64,000 bases of DNA from Marvania coccoides. Its lineage: Eukaryota > Chlorophyta > Trebouxiophyceae > Chlorellales > Chlorellaceae. The notes beneath the pieces were generated by a model. The model ran no database searches, was not told the origin of the DNA, and saw only the letters and a list, made by a program, of their open reading frames with translations. Made by a program: the position numbers and the translations under genes. Location of the stretch: positions 62,001 through 126,000 of the forward strand of contig OY978104.1 of assembly GCA_963854735.1 (NCBI GenBank), given 5' to 3'. Every line of letters starts with the position of its first letter. Position 1 is the stretch's first letter. Positions 35,553 through 48,747 of this stretch are shown here, piece after piece.

Positions 35553-38159
35553 ATGAAGGGCTCGGTTGGGGGCTTGTTGGCGCTGCTTCTTGTCGCCGTT
35601 TGCGTCGCCGCGCAGCCCGCCGCTGCCCAGTCATCAGGAAACGCAACCCGTTATAACGTATGCATCTCCAACCTGCCACCAATGGTAAGTTAACGTAGCC
35701 CATACATTGGCAGCAGCCAAGGAGCTGCACTTCCATAAGAACACTTTTCAGTGATTTTTTCATATGCCCAATAAACTCCGAGGATAATTAAGCATGATTT
35801 GTACGTTTCAGTCCTGAATTTTATACAAGCAAGCGCTTGTGATGAATAAAAAAGTTGAAAATGCAGTTTATTGCCTAAACGTGCTCTGTGGGTATCTTCT
35901 CAGGCGGAATGCGATGCTAAAAACCCGCCCTCAACATATACTGGGCTTGACGTTGAGCTGTTCAGAAAGGCAGCACAATTGATGAACTGGGACTACGAAT
36001 TCCAGGTGAGGGTACACTTTCTATTTCCAAAGAATGCAGTCATTACTTGATTTTTGTGTTGCTGGTATTTTTTACTTTTTTCTTTATTTTTCAAAATATT
36101 GCAGTGCATTGGGTTTCAAGAAATGTTGGACAGGCTGCGTGCGGGCAATGACAGCTGCTCGATGGCCACGTCCAGCATCACAATTACTGCTGAGCGTCAG
36201 GAATCCGGCATTCAGTTCTCTTTTCCATATATGGGCACAGGACTGGGAATCATGGTCAGAACCTCAGAAAGGTTCGTCCTGCATGCAAGCAACACCGCAA
36301 AATTCTTGGCATCGTCTCGATCGTGAGCTACCTCCTGAAAGTAAATTTATCGCTGAAATTTGCCTCATTGCTGCCTGCAGCTCCTCCAATGGCTGGTCAA
36401 CCTGGCTCGCCCCATACTCTGTCGGTCTCTGGATCGCTGTAGTTTTGACGGTTTTGATTTTCCCGGTGTTTTTAGCTATGATCGGTGCGTGATTGTCCAG
36501 GCTATTCATAATTTTGGCATTCTATTATCTCGCACGCCGCGTCATTGTACCGTATTGCCCTATTTTTTCCCCGTAGAGTGGTTTTCTCTCAGGCGTGAAA
36601 AGCCAAAGCTGGCGGAGGGCTACGAGTTCGTGCACAACGCCACGGTTGGTGCTGTCTGGGCCTTGACGGGGATGGAGACGATTCCTGTTTCAAGTCACGG
36701 CGCAAAAATGGCCAGCGTTAGCTTTGCTTTCCTCTGCGTCATCTTGCTGACCACGTGAGTGCCATCTGTCTAATATTTAATTGGCATCCTGGTATTTTTC
36801 AATAATGCCTCTCTCGCTTTGCTCACTATACGCAGGTACACTGCGAACCTGGCGTCGTCGTTGACCGTGCGTGGCCTTGAGAGCCAGATCAACACGCTGG
36901 CAGACTTGAAAGCAAAGCTCGTGTACACCCTCGACATATATGTGGACCGCCTGGCCGCCCGCTACGACATCAATGCTGTATCTGTACCTTTCGAGGATGA
37001 TATTATGGCAGTTATGGCAGCAAAAGTCGAAACAGGCGACGTTGCAGCGTTCTTGGCAGACGATCCGGGCTTGCTGGGGTTCCTTGCACAGCGGGAGGGG
37101 TGCTCGCTTGGGCACCTTCCCTTCAAGGTCTTGGAGCCGTAAGTAGTGCGCAGCTTCGACCATGCAATGGATTTAAATTTGCAAATGGCTGATGGCATTT
37201 TTTATTTTATTTTTTCACGCTTTCCAGGCTCAGCTATGGTGTTGCATTCCAGAAAGGGTTTAACGAGACCATCATTGATCAGTTCTCTATTGTGATCATA
37301 GAGCTTCAAGACACGGGCGAAGTGGATAAATTACAGGTATCTATTGATTATATAAACACGCTGTATGCCTCCTTTGTGAATACTTTGCCATGGCTTACAG
37401 AGGTTTCATGCCCCCCCCCCATTCCAGAGCGCATTTACACCCGACCCTGCCGACAGCAATTGCGCTCAAGTGTTGAATGAGGCTACGGCGGCTACCCTTC
37501 AGGAGGCTTGGGGAGTGTTCATTGTTTTAATCGTCGGAATTCTCGTCGGTGAGTCGCATTCGAAGAAACACTGGTTCCCGATCTGCCCTCGGGGGGGGTG
37601 CCCCTGGGAGATCGAGCGGCGGCAGGTCGGCTCTTGGAATTCCCAAGAAACGCAAATGATGTTATCACAAGTGTCCACCTTTTCTCTCAGCTGTAAGGCA
37701 TTTCCCTTGAGGTTGTTAATGTACTCATTTGGGTTTCGTAGGTTTCGCCGGGATGTTCTTCACTCGGTATTGGCGCGCAAAACAGAACTCAAAGTGGAGA
37801 AGTGTGAAGATATCAAGACAATGGCGGCATGCAAAGGTAAGGAATAAAAAATAGGAAAAACAATTCCACTAATTCTGGCAGCTCATTTCATTTGGCTTTG
37901 TGAGGATGCAACTGATAGCAACAGGCAAACATGTCGGAAGCAAAAAAAATGACTGGATGTTTTTTTGTTTTTTTTTAATCTTGAATTCTCGTATTTTCCC
38001 GCATTGTCAATATTATTGCAGGAGCCAATCGTTCCTGATTACTCCGAGGATGAGGAGCAAGGTGAAGCAGCAGTGGAAACGAAAAAGGAAGGGGGGGAGG
38101 GGGGGCTTCGACCTTATAACGGCGAACTGAGGGCAGAGAGAACGGAGTCCACAATTTGA
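35553..38159 (+). CDS. ionotropic glutamate receptor-like channel B (short, no amino-terminal domain)
   Basis: Ten exons: 35553-35684, 35904-36005, 36105-36271, 36381-36484, 36577-36754, 36836-37138, 37228-37336, 37428-37548, 37742-37836 and 38022-38159; all GT-AG; 482 residues. Layout as in receptor A: signal peptide (MKGSVGGLLALLLVAVCVAA), S1 with TYTGLDVELFRKA and ITITAERQESGIQFSFPY, M1 (VGLWIAVVLTVLIFPVFLAM), pore loop (GAVWALTGMETIPVSSHGAK), M3 with TTYTANLASSLTV, S2, M4 (WGVFIVLIVGILVGFAGMFF) and an acidic, Gly/Glu-rich tail. Exons 3 and 7 have the same lengths as their counterparts in receptor A (167 and 109 bases). Five intron sites are shared with A; four are unique to B. It faces away from its paralog. 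Confidence 0.9.
37599..37646 (+). repeat. repeated intron block, copy 3 (receptor B intron 8)
   Basis: Carries GTGCCCCTGGGAGATCGAG, CGGCGGCAGGTCGGCTC and TGGAATTCCCAAG, in the same order and sense orientation as the copies in receptor A. A G8 run precedes it. Receptor A has no intron at this position. No fourth copy was found elsewhere in the window by eye. Confidence 0.75.
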
Positions 38160-38469
38160 TCTTTATTCAGTTTTCCAGACATATGGGTGGTAAAAAGATA
38201 TTCAATGGCTATTAAACTATGAGTACGCATTCCTTCATTTATTTGGTGGTACTCTGTTCTATAAATATATCATTTTTCGTTGTAACGGCGTAATGGCAAC
38301 GTACGTTTAACAAAGAGCTTCGTATCCACAGCGCTTGCAAGCCTCGCAATGGCAATATACGTTTAACAAAGGCGTAGTATCCACAGTGCTTGCAAGCCTC
38401 GCACTTCTCCGCAAGACGGCATACATGCTACATACGGAGAAATCGGCATAGAGGCAGCAAGGCACGAGC
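38160..38469. other. intergenic, tandem genes
   Basis: 310 bases between the receptor B stop and the tentative golgin start; holds the tandem repeat at 38292-38402 and otherwise nothing recognised. Confidence 0.45.
38292..38402. repeat. two-copy tandem repeat of about 56 bases
   Basis: Unit 1 is 38292-38347 and unit 2 is 38348-38402. Both begin AATGGCAA, share TACGTTTAACAAAG and TATCCACAG, and end CTTGCAAGCCTCGC. They differ at a few bases and by one indel. It lies downstream of receptor B, probably in its 3' UTR or the spacer to the golgin gene. Confidence 0.85.
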
Positions 38470-41024
38470 ATGGCAGTAAGTCGCCAGTCCAATGCATACT
38501 TCCGTGTCATCCGCCATGCCGTCTGTGACAGCTTTTCTCTCTTTCGAAAACTGCTGCGAATGCAACGGTTAAGAGAGACTCTTTGCTATCTGCTGCTGCT
38601 ATGTTCACCCTACTTTTTATGATAATAAAGTCGCCAGACATACCTCCTAGTCTTTCTGCAGCCAGTCTGACCACGCAATTTTTCATCCCTCAATAAAATC
38701 AGTCACATAAAAAAAACAGACAAGCTGGATTCCTGGCTACGAACTGCAGAGGACTTGCTGCACAAGGTGGACAAGACTGCCAAGGCGGTCAGCTCCGCCG
38801 CCAGCAAGCAGCAGGTCCTCTCTGGGCTGCGGGGCGAGCAAGGTGCAGCTTGATTTAAAACAAAACTCGACGCAAATTCAGCGCATTCACCCCGATTTCC
38901 TCATTTCCCACAGGATTCAATGATTCATCTGCCGACTCCTCCCAGCCAGCCCCCTCGCAGCAGTCTTTTAACTCGGCCTCGGAGCCTGTTCCCCCCGCCG
39001 GCGCAAAGCCAGCCTTCAAGCCCCCTCGCCCGCCCTCTCGGCCCCTTTCAGCTGGCCCCAAGCCTCCAGCAGCAGCCCCTCGCCCTGCCAAGACCAGCGC
39101 CGTGGGAATTGGCGGCTTGCAGGCTGGTTCCAGTGAGGGGCAGGGCGGCGCTCCAAGCGTCAGCCTGCAGCCTCCTTTGTCAACAGCAGGGCCTTCCCCT
39201 GGCCCCAGTACTGCTGCCTCCGCAACTTCAGCTGCCCCGGTGGCTTCTCTGACTCCTTCGAACCATGCAGCGCCAAAGCCTGCTGCGGCTCCTGATGCTC
39301 CCCTTGACGCTGCTTCACCTTCTGCCGAGATTACGGCCGATGCTGCACCTGGCACAGCACCAGCAGCAGAGTTAGTCACTCCAAAGCCTCCTGTGGAGAT
39401 TACAGTGCAGCCAACTGAGGCTGGAGAGGAGAAGTCTACCGAGGCAGCAGCAGCTGAAGCCACCGCCGCTGCCACTGCCGCCAAAGACGCTGCTTCAGGG
39501 GCTGCTACATGGACCACCACCCCACAGGTAGCCCCGTCATCATATGTGCCTTCCCCGGCGCTCAGCATGGACGAAAACTCTACAGACGAAGGAACAGCAG
39601 GCGTGGCGGCAGCACCCGCTGCCGCCGCCGCCGCCGCGGCAGCGTCTCAAGCCAACGCGGACAAGGTCACGCGGCTGTCCCGGCTGGTGCACGGACTGAA
39701 ACAAAAGGTGGAGCGGCTGCAGGGGGAGAATATTCAGCTGGAGGAGATGCTGGCGGCTGCGGATGCTGCGCACCGTGGCGGTTCCGGAGAGATCGCTCGC
39801 CTGGAGGCCGCGCTGGCCAAGGAGCAGGCCGCCCGCGTGACTGCGGAAGCCTCCCTTCATGGCGCGGTGGCGGCGCGCGAAACCGACGCTGCAGCGCTGC
39901 GTGAGCAGGTGGAGAGCACTACCGCCAGGGCGGCGGCGTTGGAGGCGGCGCTGGCAGCCCGCGACGAGGAGCGCGCCACCGCCGAGGCCGAGCGCTCCGT
40001 GAGCGAGGGGCAGCTGATCGCGACGCTGCGCAAGGAGGTGGAAGCCGCGGAGTCGCAGCTGGAGGAAGAAAGAAAAGCCCACGCTGTGGCGCGGCGCGCT
40101 TCGTCCGCGCGCGAACAGGAGCAGGACGCGACGCTGGCCGACGCCGCGGCGTCGCTGGCGGCCATGCAACGCACCGTGGAGGAGCGCAGCGCCCGCGCCT
40201 CTGCGGCAGAGGACCGCTGCCACGCTTTAGAGACGGAGGTCGAGGCTCTCACCAGAAGGGCGCAGGTGGCGGAGGCCAAGGCAGAGGCCGCTGATGCCGC
40301 TGCAGCGGGCGCTTCCGCGCCGTCTTCAGCCTCCCAGCGGGTGGAGGAGCTCGAGGAGGCTCTGAATGAGATGCGGAAAGTGGCGGCAGCGGCGGCCGCC
40401 GAAGCGGCGACCTCTGCGGAGGACGCCGCCCGGATGAAGAGTGAGGTGGCCACGCTGCAGCGGCAGCTGGTAGACGCGCGCTCGTCCGACGCGGCGGAGC
40501 TACGGCACCGCCTGCAGGAGGCCACCGACGCGCTGTACGCCAAGCAGGCGCAGCTGGAGCGCGTCACCGCGGACCGAGCGGCGGCGCAGCTGCAGCTAGA
40601 GCGCCAGATGTCGTCGACGGCCACCGCAGACACCCTGAAGCGGCGCACCGCTGCCATGGATCGGGCTTTGGGCGGAACGATGTCTGAAGACGGATACGGC
40701 GGCATTGTGCCCATGGACTCGCTGGGGGGGGCGTACGTGCGGCTGGCCAACGCCCCTGGGCACCTGGGAGGCGCTGTGAAGGCGGGGGCGAGGTTGCTTG
40801 ACACCACGGCATCGCAGGCGGTGAGAATTCTGCGACAGTACCCTCTGGGCCGGCTGGGGGTGTTTTGCTACATCGTGGGCATGCACTTCTTCATCTACCT
40901 GCTGCTGCACCGGCTGCAGCGACGCGCGCTGATGCTTGCACATGAGCGAGCGGAGCATGAGATGGATCGTGGGCTGCTGGGCGACGCGCTGCACATGGAC
41001 GGGTCGTTTAAGCAGGGTGAATGA
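38470..41024 (+). CDS. golgin-84-like Golgi tether (first exon tentative)
   Basis: Membrane-anchored coiled-coil tether of Golgi cisternae (golgin-84/GOLGA5, plant golgin candidate 1). Supported exons are 38725-38842 and 38914-41024. The first begins LDSWLRTAEDLLHKVDKTAK, which matches the conserved N-terminus of the family but has no ATG in frame. A microexon 38470-38475 (ATG GCA, followed by GTAAGT) would give MALDSWLRTAED, using an AAG acceptor at 38722-38724. This start is a guess; total about 744 residues. A Pro/Ala-rich region and an Ala/Glu-rich coiled coil (about residues 245-580) precede the conserved end: a basic stretch, YPLGRLGVFCYIVGMHFFIY as tail anchor, and LLHRLQRRALM. Confidence 0.82.
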
Positions 41025-41244
41025 GTGGCGGGCTGGCTGGGGAAAGGTAGCCAGTTGGAGTGAGGCACTCCGGGAAATAAACGTTTGAATTGATTTGAAC
41101 AGAACTTGAACAACAACTGTAAAAAAGCTCGTTTCAGCGATTCATTTCTAAAGTTTTATATTATTTTAGAGGCAAAATTCAAATACAGAGTGCGAATTGC
41201 GTTTGCAAAAAACGGCGATTTGTTTTTATTTTTATTTTTTTAAT

Positions 41245-44196
<2,952 letters not shown>

Positions 44197-44487
44197 ATGA
44201 CGTTCGTGTGCTTTCTTTTCAAATAAGGAAGGATATATCTAAAAACGCGTGAAAATAGAGTGCTTGAAATGCACAGAGAGAACCAAGGGGGGAAAGGGCG
44301 GTCTTCGCTATGCCACACGATCATGTTGCTCTCTCGGATGCAAACAAGCAACGCAAAAAGCGAAATATATTAGGTTGGTCAAGGTCCCACACTAGGGATT
44401 GGCATTATTTTGCAATCAACACTGTAATGCTGCACAATACTCCCAGTAAGCGCAGGCGTAAAACTCCTCTGTTGCCGCTAAAAAGTT
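44197..44487. other. intergenic, convergent 3' ends
   Basis: 291 bases between converging stops, nothing recognised. Confidence 0.45.
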
Positions 44488-46120
44488 CTACATGCGGGGG
44501 GAGCGCGACCTGGATCCCATGCGCTTGCCGACAGGAGAGCGTCCACGGACGGGGGAGCGGGAGCGGCCGCGTGCGACGGGGGGCGGAGACCGCCTGGGGG
44601 ACATGCTGCGACCCCTGCGCACGCCAGGAGGGCTGCGGGAACGGTCCCGCCCTCCTCCACGACCTCCCCGGTCGTAGGAGGGGCTGCGCCTGCGGTAGCG
44701 GTCGCCGCCGCCGCCGCCAGGCCCTCCCCGCCCGCCGCGAGAACGGTCGTAAGAGCGAGAGCGGGAGCGCCCGCCGCGGGGACCTCCTCGCCCCCCACGG
44801 TCGCGGGAGCGGTCCCTGCCGCGTCCCCTGTCCCTGTCGCGCCCGCCGCCCCCGTCGCTGCCTGGTTTTTTAGTGACGTACTCAACGGTTACCTCCCGCC
44901 CATCAATTTTTCTTCCATGCATGCTGGTGAGCGCCTCCTTGGCGTCGTCCACGTTTTCGTACTCCACGAAGGCGTAGGTGCGCTTGATCTCGCAGCGCTG
45001 CAAGCAGGAAATAAGCAGGAAAAATACCATGACGTAAGAAAAGTTCATCAACACTTCGAACCCTCGAAAAAGCTTAGTCATTCTAATCCAGGCAACCCAT
45101 ATGTGCTGTAGAGCACTCCATACGCATCCTTCCCTCCACCCGTTCTTCTCCACCCTAAACCCTAAACCTTCCATCTCTCTCACCTTCATGCGGCCAAAGC
45201 CCTCGAAGGACTTTTGCAGGTCAGAGGTGGTGATGGTACGGGGATCAAACCCAGCCACAAACAGCGTGGTGTTGGGGTCGGCGGCCTGGCGGCGGGCGGT
45301 CTCCCGTGCCCTCACGCTGGCGTCGTTCTTGGCAAACTCAACGCGCAAGCGGCGGCGCTGGCGGCCCCACTCGCGCCCGTCCAGATCGCGGATGCAGTCG
45401 CTGGCGTCGCGGTCGTCTTCAAAGTGCACGAAGCAGAAGCCTGGAAGGGGAAGAGGGGAGCGCATAGCGAAGGGAGGGTTTTTTGTCAGGGATGGATGGT
45501 TGTCGGGGGTTATTTAATGGGAAGGAAGCCTCTCTTTTCGTGGAGTGGTGAGCGTGCGGATTTGAAAGGAATTTTGCCAAGGGGGGGGGGGAGGAGGGGA
45601 CAACGAAGAACGAATTGAATTGACTGCTGCTGTTTGGTTGTTGAGTGGAGAGAACAGCGGGGTGGCACAGAGCGGGGGCGAAAGAAGAAGAGGGGGAGCC
45701 AAGGGCAGAGATGCCAAGAAAGCAGGAAGGCCAAGGAAGAGAGGTACTCGACGACAGAGAGGAGAGAGAAAGCGCTCAGGGAGGATCAAGGTCTCCAGGA
45801 AGATGTGCCTACCGGACTTGTACTCGATGCTCCTCACGCGGCCGTAGCGGGCGAAGGCCTCTTCCAGCTCCTTCTCGTCTGCGTCATACTCGTAGTTGCC
45901 AACGTAGACCTGCGAGAGAGAGAGAGTTTTTTTTTTTTTTTGAAAATCAAGGTCAAGCCCACCAGCTCATGATCACGGCATAACCAGGTCTGCACCCCAA
46001 TGAATATGTGTTGCATAGTTCTTTGGCAAGGCGAACCCGCGCGGTTTTGTGCAATCACCTCGAGCATGGAATCGGGCCATGCCCCGAAACACGAAAAACA
46101 CTCACCGGTGGGTGCGACAT
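44488..46120 (-). CDS. plant-type RS splicing factor (RSp31/RS40-like)
   Basis: SR protein with two RRMs and an Arg/Ser tail, acting in splice-site choice. Exons are 46106-46120, 45813-45909, 45184-45440 and 44488-44997, giving 292 residues. The first coding exon is only 15 bases (MSHPP). RRM1 has VYVGNYEYDADEKELEEAF and GFCFVHFEDDRDASDCI; RRM2 has TTLFVAGFDPRTITTSDL and RTYAFVEYENVDDAKEAL. The second half is Arg/Gly-rich becoming SRSRSYDRSRGG and SRSPVRGRSPVGKRMGSRSRSPRM-type RS repeats. The LFVAGFDP form of RNP2 and short RRM2 linker are typical of the plant RS subfamily. It is head-to-head with TSEN34 across 159 bases. Confidence 0.93.
45153..45168. repeat. plant-type telomere-like motif, two units
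   Basis: Two CCCTAAA units plus CC (16 bases) inside intron 3 of the RS factor. Read on the gene's sense strand this is TTTAGGG-type repeat, equal to the telo-box motif of plant promoters. Confidence 0.85.
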
Positions 46121-46279
46121 GGTGTGCCTTGATTTGAAACGCCGCAATAATAATTTTGATCGTCGAGGTAGCCAGCGGATGGAGCGAATAATGGTGAAAA
46201 ATGGCGCATTGCCAACTTAAATGGTTTTTGCCGGCGCAGCGAAAACAGGCGAATTAAACCAAATTGGAATATTATAAAC
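46121..46279. promoter_or_regulatory. compact divergent promoter, RS factor / TSEN34
   Basis: Only 159 bases lie between the two outward-facing start codons, so both core promoters and 5' UTRs overlap or nearly so. AT-rich next to TSEN34. No defined box. Confidence 0.5.
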
Positions 46280-47413
46280 ATGGACGACGGCGACGAGCCG
46301 AATCGCGCGCCTGTCAAGATACACGTCCTGAACGGGCGGGGCTATGTGTGGGATGCCGACGGTGAGATGTTGAAACATTGCTGGGGAGTGCTCTCAGCGG
46401 CGCAGCGCGCTGTATTTACATTCACGATCGCGTTTTTCACTACTGCACCCTTGCTGCTGCGCAGATGCCCTTTATATGCGTAAATCCTGCAGCCTGATTG
46501 GCGCCATGGTTGGCGGCGTTGCAGGTGACTTGAAATCAATAACATTTCCATGTTATCATTATTTGAACACTCGTTCTGGTGTTTTACCCTCTGAGCAAAT
46601 CAAAATGCTAAAATTGTAGCTAAACTGTGTAATTTCCCCCTCTTTGCGCTCACAGCGTTCAAGCAGCAGAATGCCGTGCACGGCCTCCCCCTGCAGCTCA
46701 TCCCTGAGGAGGTCACTCTGATGGTGGAGAAGGGGTGGGCGGTACTGGTGCCCGCAGTGATGCGCCCCGAGATCTCCAAAGCCTCCACCACCAGTAAGAG
46801 AAGATGGGGATACTACGCTGATGAGGACTATGGAGACGGAGACGAGGGCGACTCAGAGGACTTTGACGACCAGGAGGAGGAAGACGAAGCTGCACCCGCG
46901 CCTTGGCAAGATGCCCTGGCTCGTGGCACGCTGTTCGACGTGCCTGTGAGCTTGGCGGAGGCTGAGGAGGCGCAGACGGGCGGTGGCGGCGGTGGCGGCG
47001 GCGGCGGCAGTGGTAAAGAGGGAGAAGGAAGAGGCACAACGGTGGATAAGAATGGGGCAGATGGGGGCGTGGAGTGGACGTTCCCTGCGACAGAAGAGCA
47101 GCGCCACAGCTACATCGTGTTTAAGGACCTTCACCACCAAGGCTTTGTGATCACGGGGGGGTCGAAATTTGGAGCCGACTTTCTGCTGTACCCGGGGGAC
47201 CCCAACCTGTACCACGCGCAGTTTTGCGTTCGGTTGATGCCCCTGCATGGCAAAATTTTGCCGGCGCTGCTGGCGTCAGCGTGTCGCGGGTCTTTTCAGG
47301 CGCGGAAACACCTGCTGCTGGCATCGGTGGAGGGCTACGGCAGCCATATGAACGAGCCTGAGAAGTGCAAAGTCGTGTACACCACCATGGGACCTGTGGA
47401 CGGCTTTGGGTAA
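46280..47413 (+). CDS. TSEN34: tRNA-splicing endonuclease subunit Sen34
   Basis: Catalytic subunit that cuts the 3' splice site of intron-containing pre-tRNAs. Exons are 46280-46361, 46465-46524 and 46656-47413, giving 299 residues. The N-terminal domain (to about residue 85) contains RKSCSLIGAMVGGVAAFKQ. An acidic, glycine-rich insert of about 90 residues follows. The endonuclease fold shows IVFKDLHHQGFVITGGSKFG, then DFLLYPGDPNLYHAQF and ARKHLLLASV. The Tyr of LLYPGDP, the His of YHAQ and the Lys of ARKH form the expected catalytic triad. Confidence 0.93.
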
Positions 47414-47536
47414 ATCAAACAATGGAGAGCCCTAGCGGGAAAAATGATTTCAAATTCAGGAATATGTAATTAAAATTTAAGCAAATAAACAACTATTTAG
47501 GGGGGGAAAGAGCGCCACACAGCATATATTTATGCT

Positions 47537-48488
47537 TTACGCTCCGTCAGAAATAGCGCCCCCCCCCAGGAGCGCCTCGTCTACTCTCTCCCGCTCTTCC
47601 AGCCATGCCCCAGCACCTTCTTCTCGCTCCTTGCACCTCCCACACAGTTGAGGGTGCGTCACAGCATGAAAGTTCAGCGCGTAACCAATCCCCCCGCAGA
47701 CTGTGCCAACCATTGCGCCGGCAACGGTGTCCACGTAGTCGTGATCATAGCAAGCAACTCGGTCCAACGCCAGGACGAGCGCCGCCAGGGTAGGCAGCAT
47801 GCACAGCAGGCACAGCGGGAATTGACCGGGCACGCTTTTTGCCAGCACCTTGGTGCGGCCCATGAAGAAGAGGGCGAGGATGGTGGACACCATGGCAGGG
47901 TAGAGCGCATGGCCTGAGGGGTACGACTGTCGGCCGTCCTCGATGAGTTTGGCGTCGCCAGTGGCAAGGCGAGCCAGCCTGAAATCATCTCCAGAGTAAT
48001 TCATTATTTCACTGTGTATTCCCCCCTCTGAAACTTGAGCGAGCGGAGTTTTTGCATGCGGGGAATTACACATATCGTCCTCACCAGTCTGGTCGCAGCT
48101 TGCCTGAGCGTTCCAACAGGTGTTTGAACGTCGCCGCCATGGCGTAGCTCTCTATCAGGGACAGGTTTCCAGCGTGAAAGTCCAGAAACGCGCGGCGAAA
48201 GGTGTAGCTTGCGCTCCACAGGGCTGGGGCTTGGCCCAACAGCAACACTGCGGGGGTGAGGTAGAAAACGTAGGTCCACACGGTGTCATGGGGTAAATAG
48301 CAGTCTTCCATGGGATACGACAATGCAGGGTCTCTGTCCATGAAGAAGCGCTCTTTGTGAGGAAAGTGCTTTAGGTACGCGCGGTTGAGTCGAATGAGCA
48401 AAAACGCCGCGAGCCAGTCCCACATGTAGCCTTGCGTTATGAAGAATCGGCGGAAGAATGCGGCGTGGGTGCCTCGTTGCTGTGGCAT
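47537..48488 (-). CDS. lipid phosphate phosphatase (PAP2 superfamily)
   Basis: Integral membrane phosphatase acting on phosphatidic acid or similar lipid phosphates. Exons are 48085-48488 and 47537-47978, GT-AG in phase 2, giving 281 residues. The three-part PAP2 catalytic signature is complete: GKLRPDW (KxxxxxxRP region, first part), SYPSGH (second) and DRVACYDHDYVDT (third, in SRxxxxxHxxxD form with Asp for Ser), with five to six hydrophobic spans. Cysteine-containing and acidic residues fill the C-terminal cytosolic tail. The 3' end is only 123 bases from the TSEN34 stop. Confidence 0.9.
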
Positions 48489-48747
48489 TTTTTTTTTTTT
48501 TTTTTCTGAAAATAAAACTTAAAAAAACTCTCTCTGCCTTCCTCAGGTTTGATTTTTTATTTGTGACCAGCTCCGAAATGAAAAAACAGCAAAATGGCTC
48601 GAAATTCGAGCACTTTATTAGATATTCTTATGATGAGATAGCTGACGTGGCATTTTCACTATGCGGCCCCCCATGGTGCGGAGGGGACGGTTGGAAAAAA
48701 TTTAATCGCTTCTTTTCATCTTGGCATTAATACCTCTCCAGTCCACT
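48489..48747. promoter_or_regulatory. divergent promoter region, lipid phosphatase / sugar transporter
   Basis: 259 bases between outward-facing start codons, with a T17 run near 48489-48505. No defined box recognised. Confidence 0.4.

Noticed and set aside
38307..38510. Minus-strand frame across the tandem repeat
   Set aside because: Short, cysteine-rich only because of the repeat, no conservation evidence.
39540..40807. Long minus-strand frames over the golgin gene
   Set aside because: Antisense shadows of a coiled-coil gene with biased codons; the plus strand has the conserved golgin ends.
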